Notes: generated from the letters alone by a model not told the origin. 34,370 nt of DNA from Chara braunii (GCA_003427395.1 BFEA01000142.1:405309-439678), one strand, 5' to 3'; shown: positions 10,034-20,505, numbered from the stretch's first letter. Made by a program: numbers and translations.

Positions 10034-11415
10034 GACGTCTTTCACCCTTCTCTCTTGTCCGCGCGTCTCAACGGGCATGTACTGGACTTCAGCAAAAGAA
10101 ACAGACTGAAAGTACAGAGAAGGAGATAAAATTCCTAGCCCGAATGACAAATATTTGGACTAGAGAGCAAGCGGCAAATATTTGGACTAGAGAGCAACCA
10201 ATAGAAACAAAATCAAAGATTACAGTATATTCAGAAGAGAGTTCTGATTCCACGTTCAAGTCCGGTCAGACCGAGTACAATATCCCCTTGAGCCTAATCC
10301 AACTGGCACCATCAAAGTACAACAAATCAGACTACAAGTAACATCATACAACAATGGAGAATTGAGTGGTGTATAAGGTGCAGGTCAAGCGTTGGATTGT
10401 GTGTCATCAGTCTGACAAAGCATCTCAGCTGAGATCCCCTCGACAACGAGGGCTCTAATCAAAGAAGAAGAATATTGTATCCCCAACAGAACAGAGAGCG
10501 ACACTGCGTCAACAGATTTGGGTCCAAGGGGCCCTTCTTGTTTGGGCCCGGTCCCAATGGGTCCCAAGTAGGTCGTGACCAAGTCCCAACCAAGGAGAGT
10601 ACCTCAAGGTCCTACTTTCTACCTCTACCGTACTGAAAAATGAATTTCAACTTCAAGACAGACCTACAGACTACATCCATTCACAGATTAAAAGGCAAAG
10701 CACTGTAGAAAGATATGGCTTTCAAAGGAAGATACTTCGTTTCTACATCCAGAAGGTTAGTAAGTAGTAAGCACACCAATGCACACAACCAAGCCTTTAG
10801 AGGAGTAGGAAAGAGACCCAGAAGTACCCCAACAGGACAAACAATACCATGCACGTATACATGGGCAACCCTCAGGTGCACGACACTTACCTGAGTGGGC
10901 CGGACTCTGAGATGAAGTATAACTCACCCCCCTTCCTCATGTAGTCTTCCTAACCCTATTCGCTACCTCTACACTAGTGTCCTATCATGTAGGAGGGTCT
11001 GACTTCCAACACCAATGCGCAACGCCGAATCCCCCGCCGATGCTTGAAGAACGAAGTAGGAACTTGCAGTCCGTAGATGCAGAATGGCTACTTCCCTCAA
11101 GATCGCCTACTTGAGGGAAGCCCTCAAGTCACCACGTGTCTCCCTTAGGTCAGATTCCAGGTGCGAGTGCCACTCACTGTCGCCTCTCTCAACTTGTCGC
11201 ATGAAGTCCTCTTGATGTGTCTCGCCACCACTTACATACTCACAATCAACCTGGTCAGGTTCAGTGCCGACCCAGCATGACCTAACCAGGTGGGGGCAGC
11301 TTCCCTAAGTCATGCTGGCCCACTTCCCACTTCGGACCAACCCTAACCCTAAGTGGTTAGCCCTTACCACTTAGGTTAGGGTTCGGGTGGATAAGTCAAC
11401 TCTCACCAGCAAGTA
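10034..11415 (-). other. gypsy 5' leader (untranslated)
   Basis: This noncoding stretch between PBS and gag holds a two-copy 26-bp repeat (caaatatttggactagagag) at 10146-10197. It also has a perfect 11-bp hairpin at 11091-11120 (cttccctcaag / cttgagggaag, 8-base loop) and a larger hairpin at 11339-11383. A 34-base piece of this leader (10966-10999) is duplicated next to the assembly gap at 13484-13517. Confidence 0.7.
11339..11383. repeat. leader hairpin with telomere-like bases
   Basis: aaccctaaccctaagtggt (11339-11357) pairs with accacttaggttagggtt (11366-11383) with one bulged base and an 8-base loop. It lies about 35 bases from the PBS within the element's 5' leader, so an RNA structural role is more likely than a telomeric origin. 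Confidence 0.75.
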
Positions 11416-11433
11416 GAATCCGCTCTGATACCA
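11416..11433 (-). promoter_or_regulatory. primer-binding site for initiator-Met tRNA
   Basis: On the minus strand, one base after the 5' LTR, the sequence reads TGGTATCAGAGCGGATTC. The first 12 bases are the exact complement of the plant tRNA-iMet 3' end (GCTCTGATACCA). This is the standard minus-strand primer site of plant LTR retrotransposons and fixes the element's orientation. Confidence 0.93.
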
Positions 11434-11434
11434 A

Positions 11435-12672
11435 TGTTATGATCCTGGCCAATTTCGAGATACACATTCATCAGATAGTACAATGTCGTCCAATTGCAGA
11501 AAGAAATGAATGAACTTGAGAGGAGAGAGAGGGTAAGAAGAAGAAGAAGAAGAAGAGAGAAAGAAGAAGAAGATGATGTACACCAGCATAGACAAATGAC
11601 AAAGCTTTTCTTCTTCGCTGAACATTCTCCTCCTCCTTTACTCCTCCTCTCTTATTCACACAAGAAATAATAGTACAGTGTTGAATGGCTGATCCAGAAT
11701 CAATGTCCGAGTTCCTCTTCTACTGCAGGTATCACTTGAGGTCCACCATAGCCATGCCGGCCTCCCTCACTTTTCACTCTCATAGGCCAAGGCTATGGCG
11801 GACTACCGGGCCTTGCCCTGATGCCCAAAGGACAACCCAAAGCAGCTATGGCTGCTCTAGCTCTGGCCGCCATGCCTGACTCTGACTTGAAGCTTCTTGG
11901 TGTAGCTCTACCCTTGCTGGGGTCTCTCTGCTTCAGCGCCCACCAAGGTGATGAAGATGGATGCCACCATAGCTAGGTAAGTACCTCTGGCGCTCCCCCT
12001 TCCTCCTGTCCTTCTTCCTCCTCCGTGTCCTTGCTCCTTCCCCAGCAGCGCTGCTCCAGCCAACGCTCCAGCCAGTGTGCCGCCAAACTTGCATACTGAC
12101 AATGAGGCTGGGCTCTTTGCCCGGCCTGGAGATATAGCGGCCTGCTTGCCTCTTGGGCGATGACTTCCAGGCCGCTCGGCCTTCCCAGCAACCGGTACCT
12201 CCTCCCTTTCGGAGGGAATCATCATTGCAGACTCTGATATTGCCCGTACAGGCCCTGGACTCAGACTGGTTGGACTGGTACCCGCCTAGACCTAGCCTAC
12301 AACTACTGGGCCTCTCAAAATGCCACTTTTGTCTTCTTCTGCTCGGCCTCTGGTACCCGCACATCTACCTCTTCAGGGTGCAGTACCGGCCTATCTGCTA
12401 CTTGAGTGTTTTCCCCCACTGCAATCCCTCAATGTCACGGCCACAGGTAAGTACCGACCCTGAGGGCCCAACGAACGACAAGTACCCTTGCGGGTCACAC
12501 ACACACTCAAGCCAACCAGCACTCAGACAGACATGCAGACCAGCAAGCATGCACACACACACACAGACATGCAGAACTTAGTGGCAAGCGGGAAACTCAG
12601 CAAGGCATTCGGTCCGTGAGCAAAACTCAGAAATCAGCTGTGTCTCAGTCCGTGTTTGGTCGGGTCATCACA
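11435..12672 (-). repeat. 5' LTR of the gypsy element
   Basis: This 1238-bp direct repeat of 3231-4402 has the same termini. It retains two short stretches missing from the other LTR (near 11673-11700 and 12192-12215). Like the other LTR copies, its plus (antisense) strand carries two strong splice-donor-like motifs, near 11975 and 12445. Confidence 0.95.
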
Positions 12673-13445
12673 CAGTGATGTTCTTTGCACTGGAGTTGCG
12701 GGAGAGGAATCTGTAGCAGCAAAAACTACGGTAGGGGGAATTGCAGCTATGGAAACTGCCGTATTGAAAAATCCAGCAGAGGAAGCTGTAGTAGGGAGTA
12801 GAGCAGTGGAAACTCTAGCAGTGGAAATAGACTGCAGCAGTGGAAACTGCAGCAGCAGCAGATGAGCAAGGAGCGGCAGGACGAGAGCGTCATGGAGGCA
12901 AAGAAGAAAATGACCGATACAGGGACCATCGTTGGAACCACTGAGAGAGATACAGCACATGTGTAGGATAGTGGAGTTGTATATACATATATGCGAAAGT
13001 AGTGACTCATCTCAGAGTCCCTGTCACAATTCCCAAGCCCCACAGTCCCTCATAACATAGTCCCATCGATAGGAACATTCTGGTATGCCCCGTAGATTCA
13101 CCCCGTAGGTTGGTAGGTCCTAGAAGTTGCATACAAGCCTAGACCTTTATTTGTTATAGCTTTCAGAGGCTGACATGCAGCTCAGTGGCAGGAAATTCCG
13201 TGACACATCCGGATGCATCGGAAACAGACTGCGGCTGACAGGCATTTGGCTACCGGTCTGGAAATATCCAGATTTGGCAACTGCAGCAAGTACATCAGGT
13301 TAGTAGACGCAGAGCTTCAACACCATTTCCTTCATCACTCTGTGGAAGCAGTGCTGCTGTCCTGGACATGAGTGGGAGTTGAGGGTAGGGTTAGCCAACG
13401 GCGCTGGGTGCCATAGCTTAGTGATGGGGAGAGAGAGAGAGAGAG
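12673..13445. other. no recognisable gene; right flank of the gypsy element
   Basis: 12690-12865 contains a degenerate repetition of gcagtggaaac-like units, giving Ala/Val/Glu-rich translations. The 69-codon frame there starts inside the LTR. No motif is recognisable. It ends in a short GA run (13427-13445). Confidence 0.45.
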
Positions 13446-13517
13446 CTGTCTCTTATACACATCTAGATGTGTATAAGAGACAGCCTCTACACTAGTGTCC
13501 TATCATGTAGGAGGGTC
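13446..13517. other. uncut Nextera mate-pair junction adapter plus misplaced 34-bp fragment
   Basis: 13446-13464 is CTGTCTCTTATACACATCT, the 19-bp Tn5 mosaic end, followed at once by its exact reverse complement (13465-13483). This is the circularisation junction of Nextera mate-pair libraries. The next 34 bases (13484-13517) are identical to 10966-10999 in the gypsy leader. The block is therefore a chimeric read used in gap filling and not genomic sequence. Confidence 0.97.
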
Positions 13518-13553
13518 NNNNNNNNNNNNNNNNNNNNNNNNNNNNNNNNNNNN
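13518..13553. other. assembly gap (36 N)
   Basis: A run of N between the artefactual fragment and a GA microsatellite. True gap size and content are unknown. Confidence 0.99.

Positions 13554-13638
<85 letters not shown>
13554..13638. repeat. (GA)n microsatellite
   Basis: About 42 uninterrupted GA units adjoin the gap. The shorter GA run at 13427-13445 on the other side suggests the gap lies within this microsatellite. Confidence 0.95.
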
Positions 13639-13642
<4 letters not shown>

Positions 13643-14718
13643 TGTGTGATTAAGAACGCCAGACTTCTTGCGTTTTTTCTACTCCAGCAGCACATTACAC
13701 TGTATCTACACTTTTGACAGCTGCCAGATTATGAATGCCTGATGTCGTATTCCTTTTTTCCCCTGCGAAACTGCTGTTCCTGATTGAATTCACTGTGTGG
13801 AAGATGCTTGTGCTTAGAACAGAGGTGGAGGGAAGCAGGGCAGGAGAAGCAAAGTCTAGCAATTAGAACCCAAAAAAAGTCAAAACAAAATGGCAGCTAA
13901 TGCGTATAACAGAATCTGTCGCCAGAGACCTGCCGAAATACAATCATTGTTGAAGGGAGGCACACATTGCACTCAAAAGGTCGGTTGGGCCCTGGGTACT
14001 TGGGTAGGTGGGTGACGAGCGTGAGCATGGTTAAAGATACTAAGCAACAAGGAAGTGCATTCTTAAAGGAGCAAAAACAGAAATAACACTAAGAATGTCG
14101 CAACACACTCACAGAGAGAATTCGTGTTTAGCAGCAACACCCATAACATAGTTTAGAAAAGATATACATAAGCCAACAAAGTGCCTGCTTGTCAGTCTTC
14201 TGTGCTATCGCCTCACAGCGACCAGCAGTGCTGGGGTCATATCTGAAGCCTTGCCTGGGACACACAAACGACTTCTGCTTCAGTGGATCGTAATCGGTGT
14301 GATAGCAATTGATAGCTGCAAACCAATGAATGGCCTCTCAACTTGCCAAGTGTTCTGAGCTTGCTGCACTGCCGTTGCTTCCCTGCAGCAGCAACGAGCA
14401 AGAGATGGTCGAGCAAAGATGGCATCATCTCACAGCTTCCTATAATCCATGCAGGCCTCACAGTCACAAAGCCTGTTCTCCAAAGAGTCGCATCACAGTT
14501 TGCTGATCGCCAGATCAAACCTGTCATACAACCAAGTCCATCCTCGTCAGAAGCTCAGACTTATCTTCTATCTGACAGACAGACTGTTACATGCTGCGCC
14601 TGCACACGGGCCCATTTTAAAGGGCCCGGCGGTTGCTGAGGGGCCCCCAGGCCGCATGCCATCAGACATACGCCCTGGAAGCCCACGGCGGCCCCCAGGA
14701 CGCAGATTCAAGGCAGCA
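13639..14718. other. no recognisable gene
   Basis: About 1.1 kb without a convincing coding frame. The overlapping ORFs at 14237-14639 on both strands have no recognisable motifs. 14605-14650 is a GC-rich patch with short palindromes. Confidence 0.5.
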
Positions 14719-14741
14719 TTATTTATTTATTTATTTATTTA
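14719..14741. repeat. (ATTT)n microsatellite
   Basis: Five to six ATTT units are followed by acttacctgttg. Read on the minus strand that is a splice-donor-like CAG/GTAAGT at the end of an open frame (14739-15146). I could not recognise a protein there. Confidence 0.8.
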
Positions 14742-14780
14742 CTTACCTGTTGTCTTGTCCTTTGTCTGTGCAGACGTCGT

Positions 14781-14990
14781 TTCGGACTTGCATACCCCAA
14801 GGCAACGCCTTGGGCCAGGTACAAAGGCACGAGGCCCTTCCGAAACCAGGCGCGTTTTGGCGCCTGACTCAACGGTACCAATACCTTTTCGGACTGCAGG
14901 CACCAAGGCAGCGCCTTGGGCCAGGTGCACAGGAACGGGGCCTGATCCAGGCCTGGCGCATTTTTGCGCCTGCTGCATCAGCAGCATGGT
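14781..14990. repeat. two diverged copies of a ~105-bp GC-rich unit
   Basis: tttcggact...ccaaggca(a/g)cgccttgggccaggt...ggcgc(g/a)tttt(g)gcgcctg occurs at about 14781-14886 and 14887-14985. Each unit contains two small palindromes (aaggc...gcctt and aggcgc...gcgcct). All frames through it look like by-products of the repeat. Confidence 0.75.
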
Positions 14991-15350
14991 CTGGATGTCC
15001 GGTAGGGACCCAGACCAGCTGGACCGTTTCTGAGGCCAGCACCAGGTAGGTCCAGCCCGCCCAGCGCTACATATAGCTGGGCAGCGGCTGGGCAATGGAC
15101 AGTTCGGGTAGCTCACTTCTCGAGCGACACGCTGCTGGACCAGCACTGCAGCTTAGGGCTGTGCTGCGGACTAAAGATAGGGGAGTAGGTAGGAGAGGGC
15201 GGAGGCCATACCTGCGGACGGCGGACTTACCTGGCGCCATAGCTGGGACTCCGTTCGCGACCTGCACAGGACAGCAACCACGCGGTAGTCAGTGACGGCG
15301 GCCTTCCTGCAGGTGAGACAGTAGGGAAGACGATCTCTTCGTCTCCCCCT
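14991..15350. other. GC-rich, no recognisable gene
   Basis: A small hairpin cccagc...gctggg lies at 15060-15082. There are splice-donor-like motifs on both strands (minus: gccaggtaagtcc near 15230; plus: ctgcaggtgaga near 15307). No recognisable protein. Confidence 0.4.
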
Positions 15351-15436
15351 CCATCTCTCTCTCTCTCCTTTCTTCTTCTTCTTCTTCTTCTTCTTCTTCT
15401 TCTTCTTCTTCTTCTTCTTCTTCTTCTTCTTCTTCA
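15351..15436. repeat. (CT)n and (TTC)n microsatellite
   Basis: A short CT run is followed by about 22 TTC units. The poly-Lys minus-strand frame over it is an artefact of the repeat. Confidence 0.95.
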
Positions 15437-15915
15437 GATACGAGGGTGAGAGAGGTAACAGGCAGAGGATACAGGCAGAGGTGGCAGTGGGCATGATGCC
15501 CAGGTTCTGGTTCGACATTTCTGAGGCAGACATTGATTGGACATAGGCAAGGGACTATTTTTGGAACTTCGCTATTGCAATCTTGATCTCCCTTGCCTCC
15601 ATCCTTGTCTCTTCTCTTCCCCCATCTAACCTCTGTGGTATCTCCCCATGTGCGTGTACAAGGAGGGACCTTTCTTCTTCGTGTGCGGTCCCTCCTCCTT
15701 ATCTCACATGTGTGGTGTATGATGGGATGTCGTCTCAGTCCCGGTCAGGTCAGGACTTATATCCAAGTCTTCCACTGCGCTATTTTGTGCCATTTCGTAT
15801 GTATCAGGGTGTACATTGCTTGTTGATGTCTAACTAGCATTGCATTGCCCATTCAGTCCTTCTTATCACATTGCGGATCCTTGGCTGTACATACATTGCC
15901 CAACTGGGCATGTAT
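15437..15915. other. no recognisable gene
   Basis: Pyrimidine-rich patches (15583-15720) give overlapping Ser/Leu-rich frames with no domain signature. Nothing else seen. Confidence 0.5.
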
Positions 15916-16341
15916 CACAGACAGACAAACAGACAGGACAAACAGGACACACGGGACGGACAGGTGGACTGACCAAACAACCAGCTGACAAACAGTCAGG
16001 ACAGACAGGACAAACAGAGCAAACGGGATACAAGGGGCTGAAGGGTGGACTAACTGAATAACCGACAGACAGACAGACTGACAGACAGACCGACAGGCAG
16101 ACAGACAAACAGACAGACAGAGGGTTGAATGGAGGGATGGACCGACCAGTGGACCAGTGGACCAGTGGACCAGTGGACCAGCGGACAAGTGGACAAGTGG
16201 ACAAGCAGACCAGCGGACAAGCGGACCAGTGGCCGACCGACGGACTGAAGGATCGGTTGACAGAATGTCTCACCCACTGGGCAACCGACTCGTGGACTGA
16301 CGAGCAGACTGACGAACAGACACACAGCAAGTCAGATGCAT

Positions 16342-16376
<35 letters not shown>

Positions 16377-16500
16377 TCAGAAGCTGGGCAGGTGGGCCAG
16401 CCAACCAGGCAACCGGCCGGCAGGCAGGCCAGCAGCTGGGAAGAAGGGCCAGTTGGCATGACAACGGGCAGGCAAGCAGGCACACTGGCAGAGACAGACA
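15916..16500. repeat. compound minisatellite: GACA-type, 9-bp and CAGG units
   Basis: 15916-16110 is a degenerate (GACA)n/(GGACA)n array. 16144-16240 is a 9-bp array (accagtgga and variants, about ten units). 16342-16376 is (CAGG)n. Because these units lack stop codons, both strands show long low-complexity frames, including a 228-codon Cys/Leu/Ser frame on the minus strand, which I do not regard as a gene. Confidence 0.9.
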
Positions 16501-16660
16501 GTGCGAGATGGCGATTGAAAAGAGAATGGGAGAGGGAGAGAGACAGAGGCAATGAGGCAAAGTGTTGTGGAGTTTCACCACCACAACCCCTGTTCCACCT
16601 AGATGAGTAGATCCAATATTGATGCAGCTCTACCTATACTGCAGACAATGAAGCATACAT

Positions 16661-16662
<2 letters not shown>

Positions 16663-16708
<46 letters not shown>
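16663..16708. repeat. (GT)n microsatellite
   Basis: About 23 uninterrupted GT units. Confidence 0.97.
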
Positions 16709-16709
<1 letters not shown>

Positions 16710-17006
16710 GTCATGTTCACTGTACACGACTGCACAGAAAAAGCACTACTGTGCGATACTGTTTCATCGGCTTTTCACAGGCTCATTCAGAGGTTGAAGC
16801 CCGACAGTCTGCCCAGGATGCATTTGACTGATGGATAAGGACTCGATGTCCCCCGCAGTTATCGATACCCAAAAGAGAAACAGACAAAAGTGGTCGACTT
16901 TACTCACACCAACCCTGCAATCCTAGCAGACTGTCGGTCCAAACCCCTGACAAGAATGGCAGTTAGTCTGAGAAACTAATCTGTCACATCCATAAAACCC
17001 ACTCTT
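16709..17006. other. no recognisable gene
   Basis: Unique-looking sequence between two microsatellites, with no coding frame of note. Confidence 0.5.
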
Positions 17007-17053
17007 CTTCCTTTTCTTCTTCTTCTTCTTCTTCTTCTTCTTCTTCTTCTTCT

Positions 17054-17087
<34 letters not shown>
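17007..17087. repeat. (TTC)n followed by a T-run
   Basis: About 16 TTC/CTT units lead into roughly 30 consecutive T, ending at the TTAA that flanks the next element. Confidence 0.95.
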
Positions 17088-17089
<2 letters not shown>

Positions 17090-17091
<2 letters not shown>

Positions 17092-17290
17092 CACTAGTAC
17101 ATCGCCCAGTGTTGGAAAATTAGGGAAAACTGGCAGTTTTCCCAAACTCCTGAAAATTCGGAGGCCGGGCCCGACGACGGCTGCCATTGATAAATCTGAT
17201 CGGTGGCGCTCGTTTCGTTTCGGCCATCCGAAAAGGTCGGAGGCCCACCCGAGGCCCGCTAGTTTCCCATGCGGCAAAGGTACTAGTGGT
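17090..17290. mobile_element. TTAA-flanked miniature inverted-repeat element, 201 bp
   Basis: TTAA at 17086-17089 precedes ACCACTAGTAC; GTACTAGTGGT ends at 17290 and is followed by TCAA (one change from TTAA). The 11-bp terminal inverted repeats are perfect and differ by one base from those at 9667-9783. The interior is GC-rich (attcggaggccgggcccg) with no gene. It has inserted at the end of a T-run. Confidence 0.85.
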
Positions 17291-17294
17291 TCAA

Positions 17295-18672
17295 TAACCA
17301 GTTTCCTAGCTAGAGGAGGTGATAAGAGCATCCCCCTCTAACGGGCTTCCTGGTTGCTGTGATCTATTGGTGGGGAGCAGCACCTGCTGGAAAACGGGTC
17401 CAGCGTTCCATCATACATCAGACAGGCCTGCCAGCATTGATTACACATGCAGGCGATTGACTGAGCAGGCGGTACGACAAGACATCAGAAGAGCCTGCCA
17501 TTGGCAGGTAATCAGATACGCCACCAACCCTGGAAGATGTGTGAACTTCACTTGGGGACAGCATTGCAGACACATCTCTTCAGCCCTGGTTCGGCCGCCA
17601 GGTTAAGCACCTCTTCCTTGTGTGACTACGCTGTCTACTGTAAGTCCGAGAGGTTCCAACTTTGCACCACTGTGACTGTGTATCCTTTTCTATTGCAGAC
17701 AATGAAGCACATTTGAGATGCGTCAATTCAACAGTGAAACAGTTTGACCTCTATATCAAGCAACATGGAGCAGAATGGATCCATTATTTGAATTTATTTC
17801 CCTTTCTGAACTTCTGAAGTATATTTATTATTTACTTCAGTTTTCTTTTGGGTACCGTGACCCCTTTTAGTTGTTCTTGTAGTTCCCATTTCGCGATGCC
17901 TCTCACATACAAGGCTGGCCACTTGATTGTGGTTGAGCGCCTTAATGGCACTGTGACACTTGCACGTTATGAGGCAGAGTAAAGTGGGGGACATACTGCT
18001 GTACGTTTTTCTTCAGATCTTCAGCTTATATTTTGTCTGTTCTCTTAATGATGCTCATTCGTATGCATTTATCATAGTACACAAGGGGAGGGAGGTAGGA
18101 AGGGGTATGGAGTGGAGTTCCATAGGAATTAAGAGGCGGGAGAGAGACGGGTGGAGGAGGGAAGTGAAGTGGCAAAGAGGAGAACAGATGAATGACAAGC
18201 TTCAGAAGGTTCCCAATACTCACTGCTGGAGCAGACTACTCTAACATGACACGAGAGGTCAGTCTGTATTTGGGTTGCAGAAGATTTTGAGTTGAGGAGC
18301 AGCCATTGCCTATGGTAAGTATGCACTCCTACAGACCGGACAGGACTGGTTCAGGTGTGGGCTGTGGAAGCACCGCATCCAATTCTCACAGTTGCAGTTT
18401 CTGCATCGAATGGCACAGCGAGGCACGCCAACTGCAATTGTGTAGGCATTGCCGTTCCAGCCCTTGTCTACAAATTAGACATGACATGTCAGGGTGCCGT
18501 ACACGAGCGCAATGTTGACTGTCCTCACACGTCTGAAAAAATAAACTTCATGGCTATGCCGTCATAATCCTCACCACGCCAGGCATGCAAATCACATGCT
18601 AGCCGGATCTCAGGTGGGCCATCGCAAAGCAGCATTGAGCAGGTTTCTTGGCTTTCCACAATCATTATTTCC
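17295..18672. other. no recognisable gene
   Basis: About 1.4 kb with only short competing frames. An intron-like acceptor (tttctattgcag) ends near 17699 and is followed by acaatgaagcacat; a similar tgcagacaatgaagca also occurs at 16641. No domain recognised. Confidence 0.5.
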
Positions 18673-18911
18673 CATGGTTGCCCCGGAGACGGACATCCGA
18701 ACAACCGGACACAGTCACCGGACCCGTGTCTGGATTAAACCGGACGTCCGGTTAACCGGACATCCGGACAACTGGACCCCGACAGTCCGGTTGGGTGTAT
18801 CAATGTCCGGTTCTCCGGTATAAAAAAAAAAAAAGTGCCACATGTGACACAAGCCCAGACACACACAGGTTTGTGGGACTGGTCCAACATCCTAATAAGT
18901 TAATAACAATT

Positions 18912-20192
18912 GTGATAACCCGTCCGGACACGGACTGAAACACACAGCTGATTTCTGAGTTTTGCTCATAGACTGAATGCCCTACTGAGTTCCCCGCCTG
19001 CTAAGTCTGTGTGTGTGTTTGCTTGCTGGACTGCATGTCTGTCTGAGTGCTGGTTGGCTTGCGTGTGTGACCATGCCTGTCTGAGTGCTGGTTGGTATGA
19101 GTGTGTGTGTGTGTGTGGCCCGCCAGGGCACTTGTTCGTTTGTTGGGCCCTCAGGGCCGGTACTTACCTGTGGCCGTGGCTTCGAAGGGTTGCAGCAGGG
19201 AAAAAGCACTCAAGTAGCGGGTAGGCCGGTACCGCACCCTGCAGGGGGGTAAATATGCAGGTACCGGAGGCCGAGCAGAAGAAGACAAAAGTGGCATTTT
19301 TAGAGGCCGGTAGTGTAGGCTAGGTCTAGCGGGTACCAGTCTGAGTCTAGGGCCTGTAGGGGCAATATCAGAGTCTGCAATGATGTTCCCTCCAAAAGGA
19401 GGAAGAGGTACCGGTTGCTTGGGAAGGCCAGCGGCCTGGAAGTCACCGCCCAAGAGGCAAAGCAGGCCGCTATATCTTCCGGCCGGGCGGAAGACCCGGC
19501 CTCTTTTTCGGTGTGCAAGTTTGGCGACACACTGGTGGAGCGCTGGAGGGAGCAGCGCTGGGTTGGAGCTGCGCTGCTGGGGAGGAAGAAGAAGGACTAG
19601 AGGGAGGAAGGAGGAGGAAGGAAGGAGGAAGGGGGAGGAGCGCCAGGGGTACTTACCTGGCTATGGTGGCAGCCACCTTCATCACCTTGGTGGGCGCTGC
19701 TGCAAGGAGTCCCCAGCCGGGGGAGCTACACCAAGAAGCTTCAAGGCAAGGATGGGCATGGCGGCCTGAGCTGGAGCAGCCATAGCTGCTCTGGGTTGCC
19801 CTTTGGACGTCGGTGCAAGGCCTAGTATTCCGCCATAGCCTCGGCCTATGTGTGTGAAGAGTGGGGGAGGCAGCCATGGCTATGGTGGACCTTGAGTGAT
19901 ACCTGCAGTAGAAAAGGGACTCGGACATGATTCTGGACCAGTCATTCAACATTGTATTATTATTTCTTGTATGAATAAGAGAAGGGGGAGATAAGGAGGA
20001 GGGGATTGTTGGGCGAAGAAGAAGAGCCTTGTCATTGTCTTTGCTGGTGTACATCTTCTTCTTCTTCTTTCTTACTTCTTCTTCTTCTTCTACTCCTCTC
20101 TCACCTCTCAAGTTCATTCATTTCTTTCTGCAATTGGATGGCATTGTACTTTCCAGTGGATGTGTATCTCGAAATTGGCCAGGGTCATAACA
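18912..20192 (+). repeat. solo LTR of the same gypsy family, opposite orientation
   Basis: The sequence is the reverse complement of the LTRs at 3231-4402 and 11435-12672 along its length (1281 bp). It starts tgtgataacccgtccgg and ends ccagggtcataaca. No internal gypsy sequence adjoins either end. Flanking pentamers are caatt (left) and cagtt (right), one mismatch apart if the start is set as in the full element. This is the usual product of LTR-LTR recombination. Confidence 0.92.
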
Positions 20193-20261
20193 CAGTTGGA
20201 AATATTAACGCACGAACTTTAACAAAGATCGGAACTTGGAATCTTGAGCCGGCACACATGA

Positions 20262-20295
20262 CACAAACACACACACACACAAACACACACACACA

Positions 20296-20374
<79 letters not shown>
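20262..20374. repeat. (CA)n microsatellite
   Basis: About 50 CA units with a few interruptions near the start. The long plus- and minus-strand frames (His/Thr and Val/Cys) are artefacts. Confidence 0.97.
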
Positions 20375-20380
<6 letters not shown>

Positions 20381-20393
20381 AAGTTCCACAGAC

Positions 20394-20505
20394 GCTCCAG
20401 GCCCCAAGCATCAGTTCCACACCCGCTCCAGCCCCCAAGCATCAGCCACACCCGCTCCAGACCCCAAGAACTTTAAAGTTCGGAACTTTGAATCTTGGAC
20501 CGGCA
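20394..20505. repeat. short GC-rich tandem units and a flanking direct repeat
   Basis: ctccag(g/c/a)ccccaag occurs three times at about 34-bp spacing (20394-20470). In addition, gaactttaa...cggaact...gaatctt...ccggc occurs both at 20214-20252 and at 20469-20505, flanking the CA microsatellite as a direct repeat. Confidence 0.7.

Larger units (their letters stand above)
3231..12672 (-). mobile_element. complete but decayed Ty3/gypsy LTR retrotransposon (chromovirus-like)
   Basis: Two direct LTRs (3231-4402 and 11435-12672) enclose gag, protease, RT, RNase H and integrase in gypsy order on the minus strand. A tRNA-iMet primer-binding site lies beside the 5' LTR and a polypurine tract beside the 3' LTR. 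acagt flanks both sides (3226-3230 and 12672-12676) if the U3 end is set one base inside; with strict TG...CA ends the duplication is cagt. The element is dead: at least five in-frame stops, several frameshifts, an RT catalytic Asp to Asn change and a miniature element in gag. The LTRs differ by indels and many substitutions, so the insertion is old. Confidence 0.95.

Noticed and set aside
11339-11383. Interstitial telomere repeat
   Set aside because: Only two CCCTAA-like units per arm, arranged as a hairpin in the retrotransposon leader; not a telomeric array.
15916-16500. CRISPR array
   Set aside because: The units are contiguous or degenerate with no spacers of regular length, and the genome is eukaryotic.
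15866-16552. 228-codon Cys/Ser/Leu-rich minus-strand ORF
   Set aside because: It lies wholly on the GACA/9-bp/CAGG minisatellite, whose units lack stops; several frames on both strands are equally open.
16641-17715. Repeated tgcagacaatgaagca at 16641 and 17695 as exon duplication
   Set aside because: Only about 16 bases are shared, with similar but not identical sequence after; too short to support a duplicated exon.
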